Assembly (NCBI GenBank): GCA_026393675.1
Contig: JAPKZQ010000016.1
Location: 25,360 to 89,359, forward strand
Length of the DNA stretch: 64,000 nucleotides
Direction: 5' to 3'
DNA from: Acidobacteriota bacterium
GTDB taxonomy: Bacteria; Acidobacteriota; Vicinamibacteria; Vicinamibacterales; JAKQTR01
Positions 58,101 to 64,000 of this stretch are shown in pieces; position 1 is the stretch's first letter, and every line of letters starts with the position of its first letter. Under the pieces are notes generated by a model. The model had not been told where the DNA came from and did not search any database. It was given only the letters and a program-made list of their open reading frames with translations. Made by a program: the position numbers and the translations under genes.

Positions 58101-58592
58101 TCCGGCCACCGGCGCCACGCGCTGGAACTGCTGGCCGCCCGCCTGTGGTCGCTGTTGCAGGGTCACCGGCGGCGTCGTCGCGGCCGCAGCGGCCGGCGCC
58201 GGCGTCGCCGCAGCGGCAGGTGCTCGCGACCTCAACGTCGTCGTCAACTCGACCTTCGCCTGGCAATCCGGACCGACCGTGATGGTCTTCACGGCGCTTG
58301 CGAACGCGCTCAACTCGGCGAGCACGTCGTAGTCCCCGGGTTTCCCAGGATGAACCCTGAATGACCCGTCAAGGCCGGTCGACGTCAGAAGGGGATTGCC
58401 GCCATCCTTGGGCACCACCGTGATGGCCACGCCGGGCAGTTTCGCCTGGCCCGCGCTGACCGTCCCGCTGATGGTGCACGCGGGACTTGACGGTGTCTGA
58501 GGCGGCGTGCCCGGGCTTTGAGCGATGACCACGACGTACGCGCTGGCCAGCATGACCGCGGCAATCAGGATGGAAGAATGGGGCTTTTTCAC
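55104..58592 (-). CDS. TonB-receptor-like barrel with carboxypeptidase-regulatory domain
   Basis: About 1162 residues. GTG 58592 (MKKPHSSILIAAVMLASAYV) gives a signal peptide and has gagag upstream; ATG 58607 or 58625 are possible. N-terminal CarboxypepD_reg domain (CTISGTVSAGQAKLPGVAIT, GLDGSFRVHPGKPGDYDVLA). A plug-like region follows, interrupted by a very glycine-rich tract (about 235-325) and, in the barrel, a second one (about 495-510). The rest is a large OmpA/TonB-dependent-type barrel (SYSAYFQDDYRFSGAVTLSL, NVAPRLGVAWRANQKTTVRG, terminal SVQIIARFSF). It fits the acidobacterial Oar-like/TonB-dependent receptor group for uptake or adhesion. A TonB box was not identified. Confidence 0.9.
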   Translation of the reverse strand: MKKPHSSILIAAVMLASAYVVVIAQSPGTPPQTPSSPACTISGTVSAGQAKLPGVAITVVPKDGGNPLLTSTGLDGSFRVHPGKPGDYDVLAELSAFASAVKTITVGPDCQAKVELTTTLRSRAPAAAATPAPAAAAATTPPVTLQQRPQAGGQQFQRVAPVAGARAGQRGQAAGVGAATGADAGGIGAAEDAQAVAQHLSLPAGFTAESVSESVTTFGSNTQMNDAFLFGGRGEGGRGGMGGEGGFGGIGGAGGEGQGGLPGMGQMGGGFAAGAFGLGGGPGGGGGGGRGGGGGEGGGGRGGAGGGGRPGFGNIRSNRPSGQASYTLGGSMLNAQPYALNGQSPAQPSFLNQRYTFAIGGPAKIPGLFDLGTRTSWFLNYSGSHGSNLYDSYSQVPSLASRTGDFSPLSTSVIDPLTGLPFPGNQIPANRISPASAALLQYIPAPNQAGATQNYHLSSTTISNGDDINFRFTRTFGTPPTGRGGRGGGGGGGGRGGGGRGAMMNNVVNLNLGVQFSRSDSSQLTGFPGIQGASHRTGWNVPVNLSFGKWGFMNTLSVQFNRSKSATTNQFGGVTNVAGAAGIVGVSPDPFDWGVPTVTFSSGLSSLRDVNPTESLNQTLAINGSMMKMKGKHTMRWGGNFQSLLSENRSNANARGSFTFTGAYTGGGTGNQTGLDFADFLLGLPQQATLQYGPGLESFHARSYSAYFQDDYRFSGAVTLSLGLRYEYQSPYTEADNRLVTLDVPSDFSAATSVQAGQTGPYTGAFPLTIVHPDRNNVAPRLGVAWRANQKTTVRGGYGINYASVPYMSMAQKLAGQPPFATTNTVIGAATTPLLMATVFAPGPPANTTTNTFGVDPNYNIGYVQIWNVDVQREINRTWSAGLTYTGTKGSSLDLLRAPNRGPSGLRIPNVQAFTWESSGSTSIMNALSMRVRKRLSMGFSGGVTYTLSKSMDDASSIGGGGAVVAQNDQNLAAEWSRSSFDQRHRVSADFAYELPFGANRKWLAGEGVLNKIVGDWILNGTLSYASGSPFTARIIGASSDISRGTNGTLRADYNGQAIDLSNPTMALFFNTAAFSVPAAGTFGNSARNLITGPTNTTFNMSMSKSMRYAGNRSMSLRIQANNVLNMPQWGSIGTVFNSLTFGRVVSMRSMRSVQIIARFSF

Positions 58593-58753
58593 ATCGTCTC
58601 TCAGCATTAAAGCCAGAAGCGCCAAACCACGGGTTCAGAAACACGTTTCCAGCGCAGACTTCAGGTGTCGCAGTAGGAAATACGCCGGGTTGGGGTCAGG
58701 TGTTTCCCAAGTTCCAGTCTGTCACGAACTTGTCATGATTTCACGTGCTGCTG

Positions 58754-59635
58754 CTATCTGGCGGCGGCGGGTCCTGGGCGGGCTGGCAATCGCTTGTCAG
58801 GGACGCCCAGTTCCCGGGCAATTGCCCTCAGTTGGTCCTGAATGACCCGTTGGTTGCGCGGTCCCATCCTGAGCAGGTGTTTCTGGGCTGGTTCGAGTGC
58901 CTCGAGTTCCTCTTTCTGGAACTTGTATGAGATGACCTTTTCGATGAGCGCGATCTCGCCCTCGATGACGGGCGCCTGCAGCAGGACGCTGATGGCACGC
59001 TCTGTCGCGGCGTCGATGTCGCCTTCGGGGTGTCCCAACTCGCGATACGCGTCGACCATCCTTGGCTTGAGCATCGAGTAGACGCGGGCGAGACCCGCCG
59101 GATCCAGCGAGGCCACGGCGTCGGCGATTCCCGTGTAGCGCGCGTACGAGCCTTGATCAAGGACGAACGCTCCACTGCGCGGCACCGCACGAAACGGCGC
59201 CCTCGGCGACTGGCGCGCCAGGTGCCTGGCCGGGGACTGTCCGGACGCGACGTTGTCAAGACAGGCAACCAGATTGCGGATGAGACCATCGGTGGCCAGC
59301 CATGCCATCACTTCCGGATGAGAGGACAGGCGACCGATGAGGTCGCGGACCAGGGGGTCTGTGAGGAACAAGGGCGGCAGTTCAATAGCATCGACCGGCG
59401 GGCCGAGCGGCCCGCGAACGTCCGCAGCCGATTGTGCCGCCTGTTGAGTCGACGCAACCGGTCGGTCTGTCGCAGGCCTGCGGAACCAGAAATACGCCGC
59501 GACTAGCGCGACGACGACAACAATGGCCGCGACTATGCCGACGACGTGCCAGGATTCAGTGCGCGGCGGGGGAGGTTCGGGTGTATCTGGCTGTTCGAGC
59601 CCGGGATCGATGCGGATGTCATCCAGCGGATCCAT
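58754..59635 (-). CDS. DUF3014 family membrane protein
   Basis: 293 residues from ATG 59635 with gagagg upstream; the frame continues to 59773 but that extension has no support. A short proline-rich N-terminus, one membrane helix (VVGIVAAIVVVVALVAAYFW), then a periplasmic domain with LPPLFLTDPLVRDLIGRLSS, VACLDNVASGQSPARHL and YTGIADAVASLDPAGLARVY, the recognised DUF3014 pattern. It ends in an alanine/proline-rich tail. Function is unknown. It is divergent from the APC transporter gene (157-bp gap that probably holds both promoters). Confidence 0.88.
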   Translation of the reverse strand: MDPLDDIRIDPGLEQPDTPEPPPPRTESWHVVGIVAAIVVVVALVAAYFWFRRPATDRPVASTQQAAQSAADVRGPLGPPVDAIELPPLFLTDPLVRDLIGRLSSHPEVMAWLATDGLIRNLVACLDNVASGQSPARHLARQSPRAPFRAVPRSGAFVLDQGSYARYTGIADAVASLDPAGLARVYSMLKPRMVDAYRELGHPEGDIDAATERAISVLLQAPVIEGEIALIEKVISYKFQKEELEALEPAQKHLLRMGPRNQRVIQDQLRAIARELGVPDKRLPARPGPAAAR

Positions 59636-59791
59636 GCGACACCTCTCCCGTATTAGACGCCAAACCAGACCCCGGTTGGCAGGAAAACCGTGGTGGCGGT
59701 GAAATTCCGCCAGAGGGTATGCTGTGGGCATGGCCTCCCTCATCACGCACCCGATCGTCGTGCAGCCGGCCACCCTTTACAGGGACGCCGA

Positions 59792-61117
59792 GTGAGCGCG
59801 AACATCGATCCCGCACCCGACGCCACACTCGACCGTGCGATTGGTCCGTGGACCCTTGGCATCAACGCCGTCAATCTGTCGCTCGGCGCAGGCATCTTCG
59901 CCCTGCCCGCTGCGGTGGCGGCCATCCTCGGGCCGGCGGCTATCCTGGCGTACCTGGTCTGTGGCCTTGCTATCGCGCTCGTCCTGACCTGTTTTGTCGA
60001 GATCGGGAGCCAGGTGACGCGATCGGGTGGCGCCATCGCGTACATCGAGGATGGGTTTGGGCCGATGGCGGGTTTTGTCGCGTGGGTGATCTACTCGATC
60101 CTCTTTTGCGTGGCCTCCGACGCGGCCATCTCGCTCGTGTTCGTGGATGCGATGGCGTCGGTTGTCCCGGCACTCGGAGACGGCTTGGTGCGCGCGGCCA
60201 CACTGGTGGCGCTGTTCGGCGGGCTGGCGGCCGTAAACATCCTCGGCGTCAGGCAGGGCGCCCGAGTTGCTGTGGCCACCACTGTCGCCAAACTCGCGCC
60301 ACTGTTGTTGGTGATTGGTGCGGGATGGCTGGCGATGAACTGGTCCGAGCTCCGCTGGACCGAGTGGCCGTCGGCGGCGCGGGTCGGTGAGGCCTCGCTG
60401 TTGTTGTTCTTTGCGTTCAGCGGCGCCGAGGCGGCACTCACGCCGAGCGGCGAGATTCGTGATCCGGCTCGCACGATTCCCCGCGGGATCCTCGGTGGCA
60501 CGGCCGCCCTGATTCTGATCTACGTGTCTGTTCAGGTCGTGAGCCAGGGTGTGCTTGGCGCCGAACTCGCCGGGACCACTGACGCGCCGCTGGCGGCCGT
60601 GGCTGGGCGGCTGTTCGGCCCGGTGGGCTGGCGGCTGATCGTCGCGTGCATGGCGGTCGCGATTTTCGGCACGTTGGCCGGCGACATGCTGGCATCGCCG
60701 CGCGCCGTGCTGCCGGTGGCCGAGCGCGGAGTGCTGCCGCGTGTGCTCGCCCGCGTGCACCCACGATTCCACACGCCGCACGTGGCGATTGCCGCCTATG
60801 CCGGTTTGGCGTGTGTCCTTGCGCTCACCGGCGCCTTCCGGCCGCTCGCCGTGCTCGCCAGCGTCTCGTTGCTGCTGGTCTATCTGGTCGTGTGCGTGGC
60901 GGCACTCAAGTTGCGCCTGACGAGACCGCGGGCGCCGGGTGCGTTTCGCGCACCGGGTGGCCCACTGATTTCGCTGCTTGGTATCGTCACGGTGCTCTGG
61001 CTCCTGGCCCAGTCCAGGCTCGTCGAGGCCGTCGCCGTTCTCGCGATCGCGGCGATCGCCATCGTCTACTACCGGGTCCGACGGCAATTCCTGCCAGACC
61101 CTTCGCAGGTCCCATGA
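59792..61117 (+). CDS. APC-superfamily amino-acid/polyamine permease
   Basis: 441 residues with about 12 helices starting at GTG 59792. The first helix contains NLSLGAGIFALPAAVAAILG, the unwound Gly-rich substrate site of the APC fold. FAFSGAEAALTPSGEIRDPA in helix 6 and LASPRAVLPVAERGVLPRVL are typical of the family (cationic/neutral amino-acid permeases). It is likely a proton-coupled importer or exchanger; the substrate is unknown. Its stop overlaps the ATG of the IMPACT-family gene (ATGA), so the two are co-translated. Confidence 0.92.
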   Translation: MSANIDPAPDATLDRAIGPWTLGINAVNLSLGAGIFALPAAVAAILGPAAILAYLVCGLAIALVLTCFVEIGSQVTRSGGAIAYIEDGFGPMAGFVAWVIYSILFCVASDAAISLVFVDAMASVVPALGDGLVRAATLVALFGGLAAVNILGVRQGARVAVATTVAKLAPLLLVIGAGWLAMNWSELRWTEWPSAARVGEASLLLFFAFSGAEAALTPSGEIRDPARTIPRGILGGTAALILIYVSVQVVSQGVLGAELAGTTDAPLAAVAGRLFGPVGWRLIVACMAVAIFGTLAGDMLASPRAVLPVAERGVLPRVLARVHPRFHTPHVAIAAYAGLACVLALTGAFRPLAVLASVSLLLVYLVVCVAALKLRLTRPRAPGAFRAPGGPLISLLGIVTVLWLLAQSRLVEAVAVLAIAAIAIVYYRVRRQFLPDPSQVP

Positions 61118-61761
61118 CCGCGCCCGCACGCTACCCGGTCCCGGCGGGCCGACACCGCGTCGAGGAAGAGATCAGTCGCAGCCGCTTTATCACGACGATG
61201 GCGCGTGTCGATTCGATCGAAGCCGCCACCGCGTTTGTTGAGGATGTGAGACGCGAATTCGCTGACGCCACCCACAACTGCTGGGCGTACGTCGTCGGGC
61301 CGCCCGGAGACACGGGCCGGGTGGGGATGAGCGACGATGGGGAACCTCATGGCACGGCGGGCCGGCCAATGCTCACCATGCTGTTGCATAGCGGGGTTGG
61401 TGATGTCGCGGCGGTCGTAACGCGGTACTACGGCGGCACGAAACTCGGCACCGGCGGTCTGGTCAGGGCCTACGGCGGCGGTGTGCAGAAGGCGCTCGCC
61501 ACGATGCCGCGCGGCGAGCACGTCGAGTTGACGACGCTCGAGATTGTGGTGTCGTATGCGGCTGTCTCGGCGATGCAGCAGATTTTCCCGGCCTTCGAAG
61601 CGGAGGTCATCGCCGAGCGCTACCAGGCCGATGTGCAGTACGAGGTGCGCCTGCCCGGCGCGAGCGTCGCAGGACTGCGCGCGGCCGTCCTGGACGCCAC
61701 GCGCGGGCAGGGCAGGATTACGCCGTCTTCATCGTCCGGCTCCACTCCCGGATCTTCGTGA
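61114..61761 (+). CDS. IMPACT/YigZ family protein
   Basis: 215 residues. The N-terminal UPF0029 domain has ISRSRFITTMARVDS, THNCWAYVVG, SDDGEPHGTAGRPML and VVTRYYGGTKLGTGGLVRAY, the family signature, followed by a DUF1949-like C-terminal domain (SYAAVSAMQQIFPAFEAEV). The molecular role in bacteria is unclear; the eukaryotic IMPACT homolog tunes Gcn2 signalling. Coupling to an amino-acid permease is suggestive. The last 44 bases overlap, tail to tail, with the MerR gene on the other strand. Confidence 0.93.
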   Translation: MTAPARYPVPAGRHRVEEEISRSRFITTMARVDSIEAATAFVEDVRREFADATHNCWAYVVGPPGDTGRVGMSDDGEPHGTAGRPMLTMLLHSGVGDVAAVVTRYYGGTKLGTGGLVRAYGGGVQKALATMPRGEHVELTTLEIVVSYAAVSAMQQIFPAFEAEVIAERYQADVQYEVRLPGASVAGLRAAVLDATRGQGRITPSSSSGSTPGSS

Positions 61762-62251
61762 TCTCGGCAGTTGGGATGTGCAGGAATTCGAGGAATTCCT
61801 GGTGTTCCGCCGGCGCCGCCTTCTCGAATTCGGCGTGCCAGCGGTGCATGTCGGCGTCGGTAAACCCCGAGGCCTTCATGATGGAAACCCACTTCTCCTT
61901 CGTGATCATCTGATTCCTCCTGAAGCTGCGCGAGCGCTGAAGCAGGCGCAGGATATCGCGCTGATGACCGCGGAGCGCCTCGACCTCGGCGTCGATCTCG
62001 ACGAGCCGGCGCTCCAGCACGACGCTGGCGCCTCCGCCCTGGCGATCGAGCACGGTGCGAATGGCGGCCAGGCTCAGGCCCACCTTGCGGTACACGCAGA
62101 TCTGTTGCAGGCGCAGCACGTCCTGCTCCGTGTACGCGCGGTAGTTGCCCTCCGTCCGCGGCGGACGGCGGAGCAGGCCCGTCGACTCGTAGTACAGCAG
62201 CGTGCTGCGGCTGAGACCGAACCGCCGGGCCATTGTCGTGACAGTCATCAT
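61718..62251 (-). CDS. MerR-family transcriptional regulator
   Basis: 177 residues from ATG 62251 (or 62248). The N-terminal winged helix MTVTTMARRFGLSRSTLLYYE and EGNYRAYTEQDVLRLQQICV are typical MerR. A dimerisation coiled coil follows (VVLERRLVEIDAEVEALRGH), then a C-terminal domain with MKASGFTDADMHRWHAEFEK, as in TipA-like one-component sensors. No cysteine set for metal sensing is visible. The frame upstream to 62299 covers the promoter and is not coding. It is probably autoregulated through the operator at 62272-62292. It lies about 90 bp from the intI stop. Confidence 0.93.
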   Translation of the reverse strand: MMTVTTMARRFGLSRSTLLYYESTGLLRRPPRTEGNYRAYTEQDVLRLQQICVYRKVGLSLAAIRTVLDRQGGGASVVLERRLVEIDAEVEALRGHQRDILRLLQRSRSFRRNQMITKEKWVSIMKASGFTDADMHRWHAEFEKAAPAEHQEFLEFLHIPTAEITKIREWSRTMKTA

Positions 62252-62264
62252 CGCGTCTGATCTC

Positions 62265-62295
62265 AGAATGAACCTGTCAGTACTAGACAGGTCAA
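62265..62295 (-). promoter_or_regulatory. MerR-type promoter with 19-bp spacer and operator
   Basis: On the minus strand TTGACC (62295-62290) and CATTCT (62270-62265) are separated by 19 bases. The inverted repeat acctgtc (62272-62278) / gacaggt (62286-62292) with a 7-bp centre fills that spacer. An over-long 19-bp spacer holding a dyad is the hallmark of MerR-activated promoters. The TSS would fall about 7 bases from the ATG, implying a very short leader. Confidence 0.75.
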
Positions 62296-62344
62296 GCATA
62301 GACGGATGGCCGGACGGAGGGAAGGCATCGAGAGCCCCCTCTCG

Positions 62345-63538
62345 TCAGAGGCTGTCCGCCGGGCTTCGCACACCAAGTGCGCCACGCATCAGGACGTGTG
62401 TGTAGATCATCGTGGTGGCAACATCGCGATGCCCCAGCAGTTCCTGCACCGTGCGGATGTCGTAGCCGTTTTCCAGGAGATGTGTCGCGAACGAATGTCG
62501 AAGCGAGTGACAGGTTGCGCGCTTTGTGAGACCTGCGGCGCGCACCGCCTCGATGACTGCGCGTTGAATGACTGATTCGTGCAGGTGAAAGCGTGTCGGA
62601 TCGCCCCATCGAGTATCCCGGCACACGCGCGAGGCGGGGAAGACGAACTGCCACAGCCAGGACCTGTCCGCGTTCGGGAACTTGGCGGTCAAGGCGTCGG
62701 GCAGCACGACCCTGCCGAGGCCATGGCGCAGGTCATCATCGTGTAGGCGGCGCACCTCTTCCAGGTGAGCCGACAGGGGTTGTTGAGCGGCGGTGGGCAA
62801 GACCGTTTGGCGGTCCTTGCGACCCTTGCCCTGCCTGACACTGATCTGATTGCGGGCGACGTCCACGTCCTTGATGCGCAAGTCGAGGCATTCGGAAAGT
62901 CGCAGGCCGGCGCCGTAGAGCAGGAGGGCGACCAATCGAGGCGTGCCGCGGAGATGGGCCAGGACGAGCCGCACTTCGTCGACCGAGAGGACCACCGGGA
63001 GGCGGAGCGGGGTCCGTGCGCGGACCACGTTTGGCAACGGATCGAGATCACGGTTGATGATCACGCGGTAGAGGAAGAGCAATGCGGACAGGGCCTGGTT
63101 CTGGGTGGACGCGCTGACGTGGTGGTCGGTCGCGAGCGACGACAGGAACGAAGCGACGTCGGGTGCCGCCATGGTGGCGGGGTGGCGCTTGTGGTGGAAG
63201 AGGATGAATCGTCGGATCCAGCCGACGTAGGCTTCTTCCGTCCGGTCGCTCAGGTGTCTAATTCGGCATGCCAAACGCACCTGGTCGAGCAGCTTGGGCG
63301 GACGGAGATTGGGAGGTGGATCCTCGGTCGGGGCGGCCGGTGGTTTTGACGACGTCAGCGCGCCTGTGACGGGGGCTGACGTTACTCCGTGGGATACGTG
63401 GGCGCTCCGGGTCAGATTGCGTGGCTGCATGTCGTGGCCTACTGGTCGGCCTGTTGCGAAGCTCGTGCCACCGCTGGATTGAGCGAGCACAGATTCCCAG
63501 CCCTTGGCGGTGCCTGCTGCCACCTGCTCGTCCACCAA
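62345..63538 (-). CDS. intI: Integron integrase IntI
   Basis: 397 residues if the frame starts at GTG 63538; ATG 63433 would give 362, closer to known IntI proteins (about 320-340). The tyrosine-recombinase catalytic set is intact: Arg in [12 protein letters not shown], Lys in [19 protein letters not shown] (His and Arg), [13 protein letters not shown] (His and nucleophile Tyr). Between them is the extra integron-specific patch ([25 protein letters not shown]), which separates IntI from XerC/D. It recombines attI and attC sites to insert or excise gene cassettes. It reads leftward, away from the expected cassette array at the right edge. The N-terminal extension is not shared with IntI1. Confidence 0.96.
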   Translation of the reverse strand: MVDEQVAAGTAKGWESVLAQSSGGTSFATGRPVGHDMQPRNLTRSAHVSHGVTSAPVTGALTSSKPPAAPTEDPPPNLRPPKLLDQVRLACRIRHLSDRTEEAYVGWIRRFILFHHKRHPATMAAPDVASFLSSLATDHHVSASTQNQALSALLFLYRVIINRDLDPLPNVVRARTPLRLPVVLSVDEVRLVLAHLRGTPRLVALLLYGAGLRLSECLDLRIKDVDVARNQISVRQGKGRKDRQTVLPTAAQQPLSAHLEEVRRLHDDDLRHGLGRVVLPDALTAKFPNADRSWLWQFVFPASRVCRDTRWGDPTRFHLHESVIQRAVIEAVRAAGLTKRATCHSLRHSFATHLLENGYDIRTVQELLGHRDVATTMIYTHVLMRGALGVRSPADSL

Positions 63539-63571
63539 GCCCGTGAAGAGTGGATATCGAAGGCCGGGTCG

Positions 63572-63598
63572 GCAGATTCTGCTGTTGGCAGATTCTGC
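63572..63598. promoter_or_regulatory. Two 11-bp palindromes in the intI leader
   Basis: GCAGATTCTGC occurs at 63572-63582 and again at 63588-63598, 16 bp apart start to start. Each is palindromic around its central base, and a related half site follows at 63602-63608. They lie between a TATACT hexamer on the minus strand (63623-63618, possible -10) and GTG 63538, a position suited to repression of intI. Confidence 0.55.
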
Positions 63599-63672
63599 GT
63601 ACTTCTGCGTCGGTGAAAGTATACGATCCGGCCACGTCTCGTCGTGCCCCCGCCGTGCCCCTTCGAACCGCC

Positions 63673-63822
63673 CGTAATCCCATTACGCTTGGGACGGCTG
63701 CAGCGTATACCCCTGATGTCGCCACCTGCCTGCTTGAGACAAGTGGCCGTCGGGGAAGGAGTTACCGCGTGCAGCCAACAACGGTGCGTAAGACATTACG
63801 CTGCGAACCGCTGCAGCGTATA
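63673..63822. repeat. Paired 29-bp half-site element in the attI-side region
   Basis: 63681-63709 and 63794-63822 match at 25 of 29 positions (cattacgct...gctgcagcgtata). Each is preceded by a gtaa half site that forms an inverted repeat with its ttac (cgtaat/attacg in the first, gcgtaa/ttacgc in the second). The copies are 113 bp apart. Possible roles are integrase accessory sites or operators for a cassette promoter. Confidence 0.6.
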
Positions 63823-63871
63823 GGGAGAGAGCGGCGGCGGAGCGCCGCAGGCTAATTACACGTTGAACTAA

Positions 63872-63878
63872 ACCGCTT
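63872..63878 (+). other. Candidate attI/attC core site (GTTRRRY)
   Basis: gttgaac fits the integron core G|TTRRRY and lies 334 bp from the intI frame start, on the side opposite to its reading direction, where attI is expected. A complementary RYYYAAC site that would identify an attC is not seen to the right before the window ends. Apart from this site and the repeats described, 63539-64000 holds no gene I can support. Confidence 0.5.
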
Positions 63879-64000
63879 CGCGGCAGTCCCGCTCGCTGTC
63901 ACTCAATACCTGCCGACCGCCCCTGTCATTGACCGCCGGTTTCTCTTCTGATCGATCGCTATTCGCCCCGTCGCGCGCGCATCATGCCTGCTGACGACCG

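Noticed and set aside
63831..63856. GC-rich hairpin near the candidate attI core as an attC
   Set aside because: It has a small stem only and lacks paired R and L boxes of attC sites.

Overview
The window is a high-GC, gene-dense bacterial chromosome segment. It most likely comes from an Acidobacteriota genome, possibly the Vicinamibacteria lineage. The main lineage signals are the acidobacterial-type VWFA-related protein (52.9-55.1 kb), a very large TonB-receptor-like barrel with a carboxypeptidase-regulatory N-terminus (55.1-58.6 kb), many secreted proteins of unknown function, and a sortilin/BNR-repeat protein. The taxonomic call is inference from gene families; no rRNA or tRNA gene is visible.

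Layout. 0-3.8 kb: the end of a TPR/POTRA/beta-barrel protein, a PA2779-like small membrane protein and an MsbA-type ABC exporter. 4.0-9.8 kb: a run of co-directional envelope genes (glycine-zipper protein, exported protein with kinase-like motifs, HKD phospholipase-D-like protein, small exported protein, exported metallophosphoesterase) ending in a Crp/Fnr regulator. 9.86-18.5 kb: a giant cyclic beta-1,2-glucan synthase (NdvB type). 18.6-25.7 kb: a sensory block with a CheB-CheR-PAS fusion and two hybrid histidine kinases whose kinase/receiver halves are a tandem duplication; the block is bounded on the right by a 44-bp piece of the glucan-synthase 3' end. 25.9-31.6 kb: carbohydrate genes (GH38 alpha-mannosidase-like enzyme, ACS-family transporter, exported HpcH/HpaI aldolase-like protein) with an SDR gene remnant. 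31.8-36.3 kb (minus strand): penicillin-acylase-family hydrolase and monomeric isocitrate dehydrogenase. 36.5-42.6 kb: a CPBP protease remnant, a SagB/nitroreductase-like protein, an EF-P-like factor of the YeiP/EfpL type, an orphan MacA-like adaptor, an internally deleted GT39-TPR gene and an ABC-2 exporter pair. 42.9-48.5 kb: a complete RND tripartite efflux operon. 48.7-51.1 kb: a BNR-repeat protein. 51.1-58.6 kb (minus strand): TonB-like barrel, VWA protein, MsrB and a cyclophilin-FKBP fusion. 58.7-62.3 kb: DUF3014 protein, APC transporter, IMPACT/YigZ protein and a MerR regulator with its own 19-bp-spacer promoter. 62.3-64 kb: an integron integrase (intI), reading leftward, with a structured control region and a candidate attI core, so a cassette array probably starts at or just beyond the right edge.

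The most unusual features are: (1) the integron control region, with two 11-bp palindromes in the intI leader, a duplicated 29-bp half-site element and one GTTRRRY core; (2) a dispersed repeat with two copies, 10 kb apart and in opposite orientation, each beginning exactly at the TAG stop codon of an unrelated gene; (3) the 4-9 kb envelope cassette with a kinase-like exported protein next to a phosphatase and a PLD-like enzyme; (4) the mosaic structure of the sensory block. Several genes are broken or altered at key residues: GH38 Zn-ligand His to Tyr, second HKD Lys to Arg, deleted GT39-TPR, and SDR and CPBP remnants.
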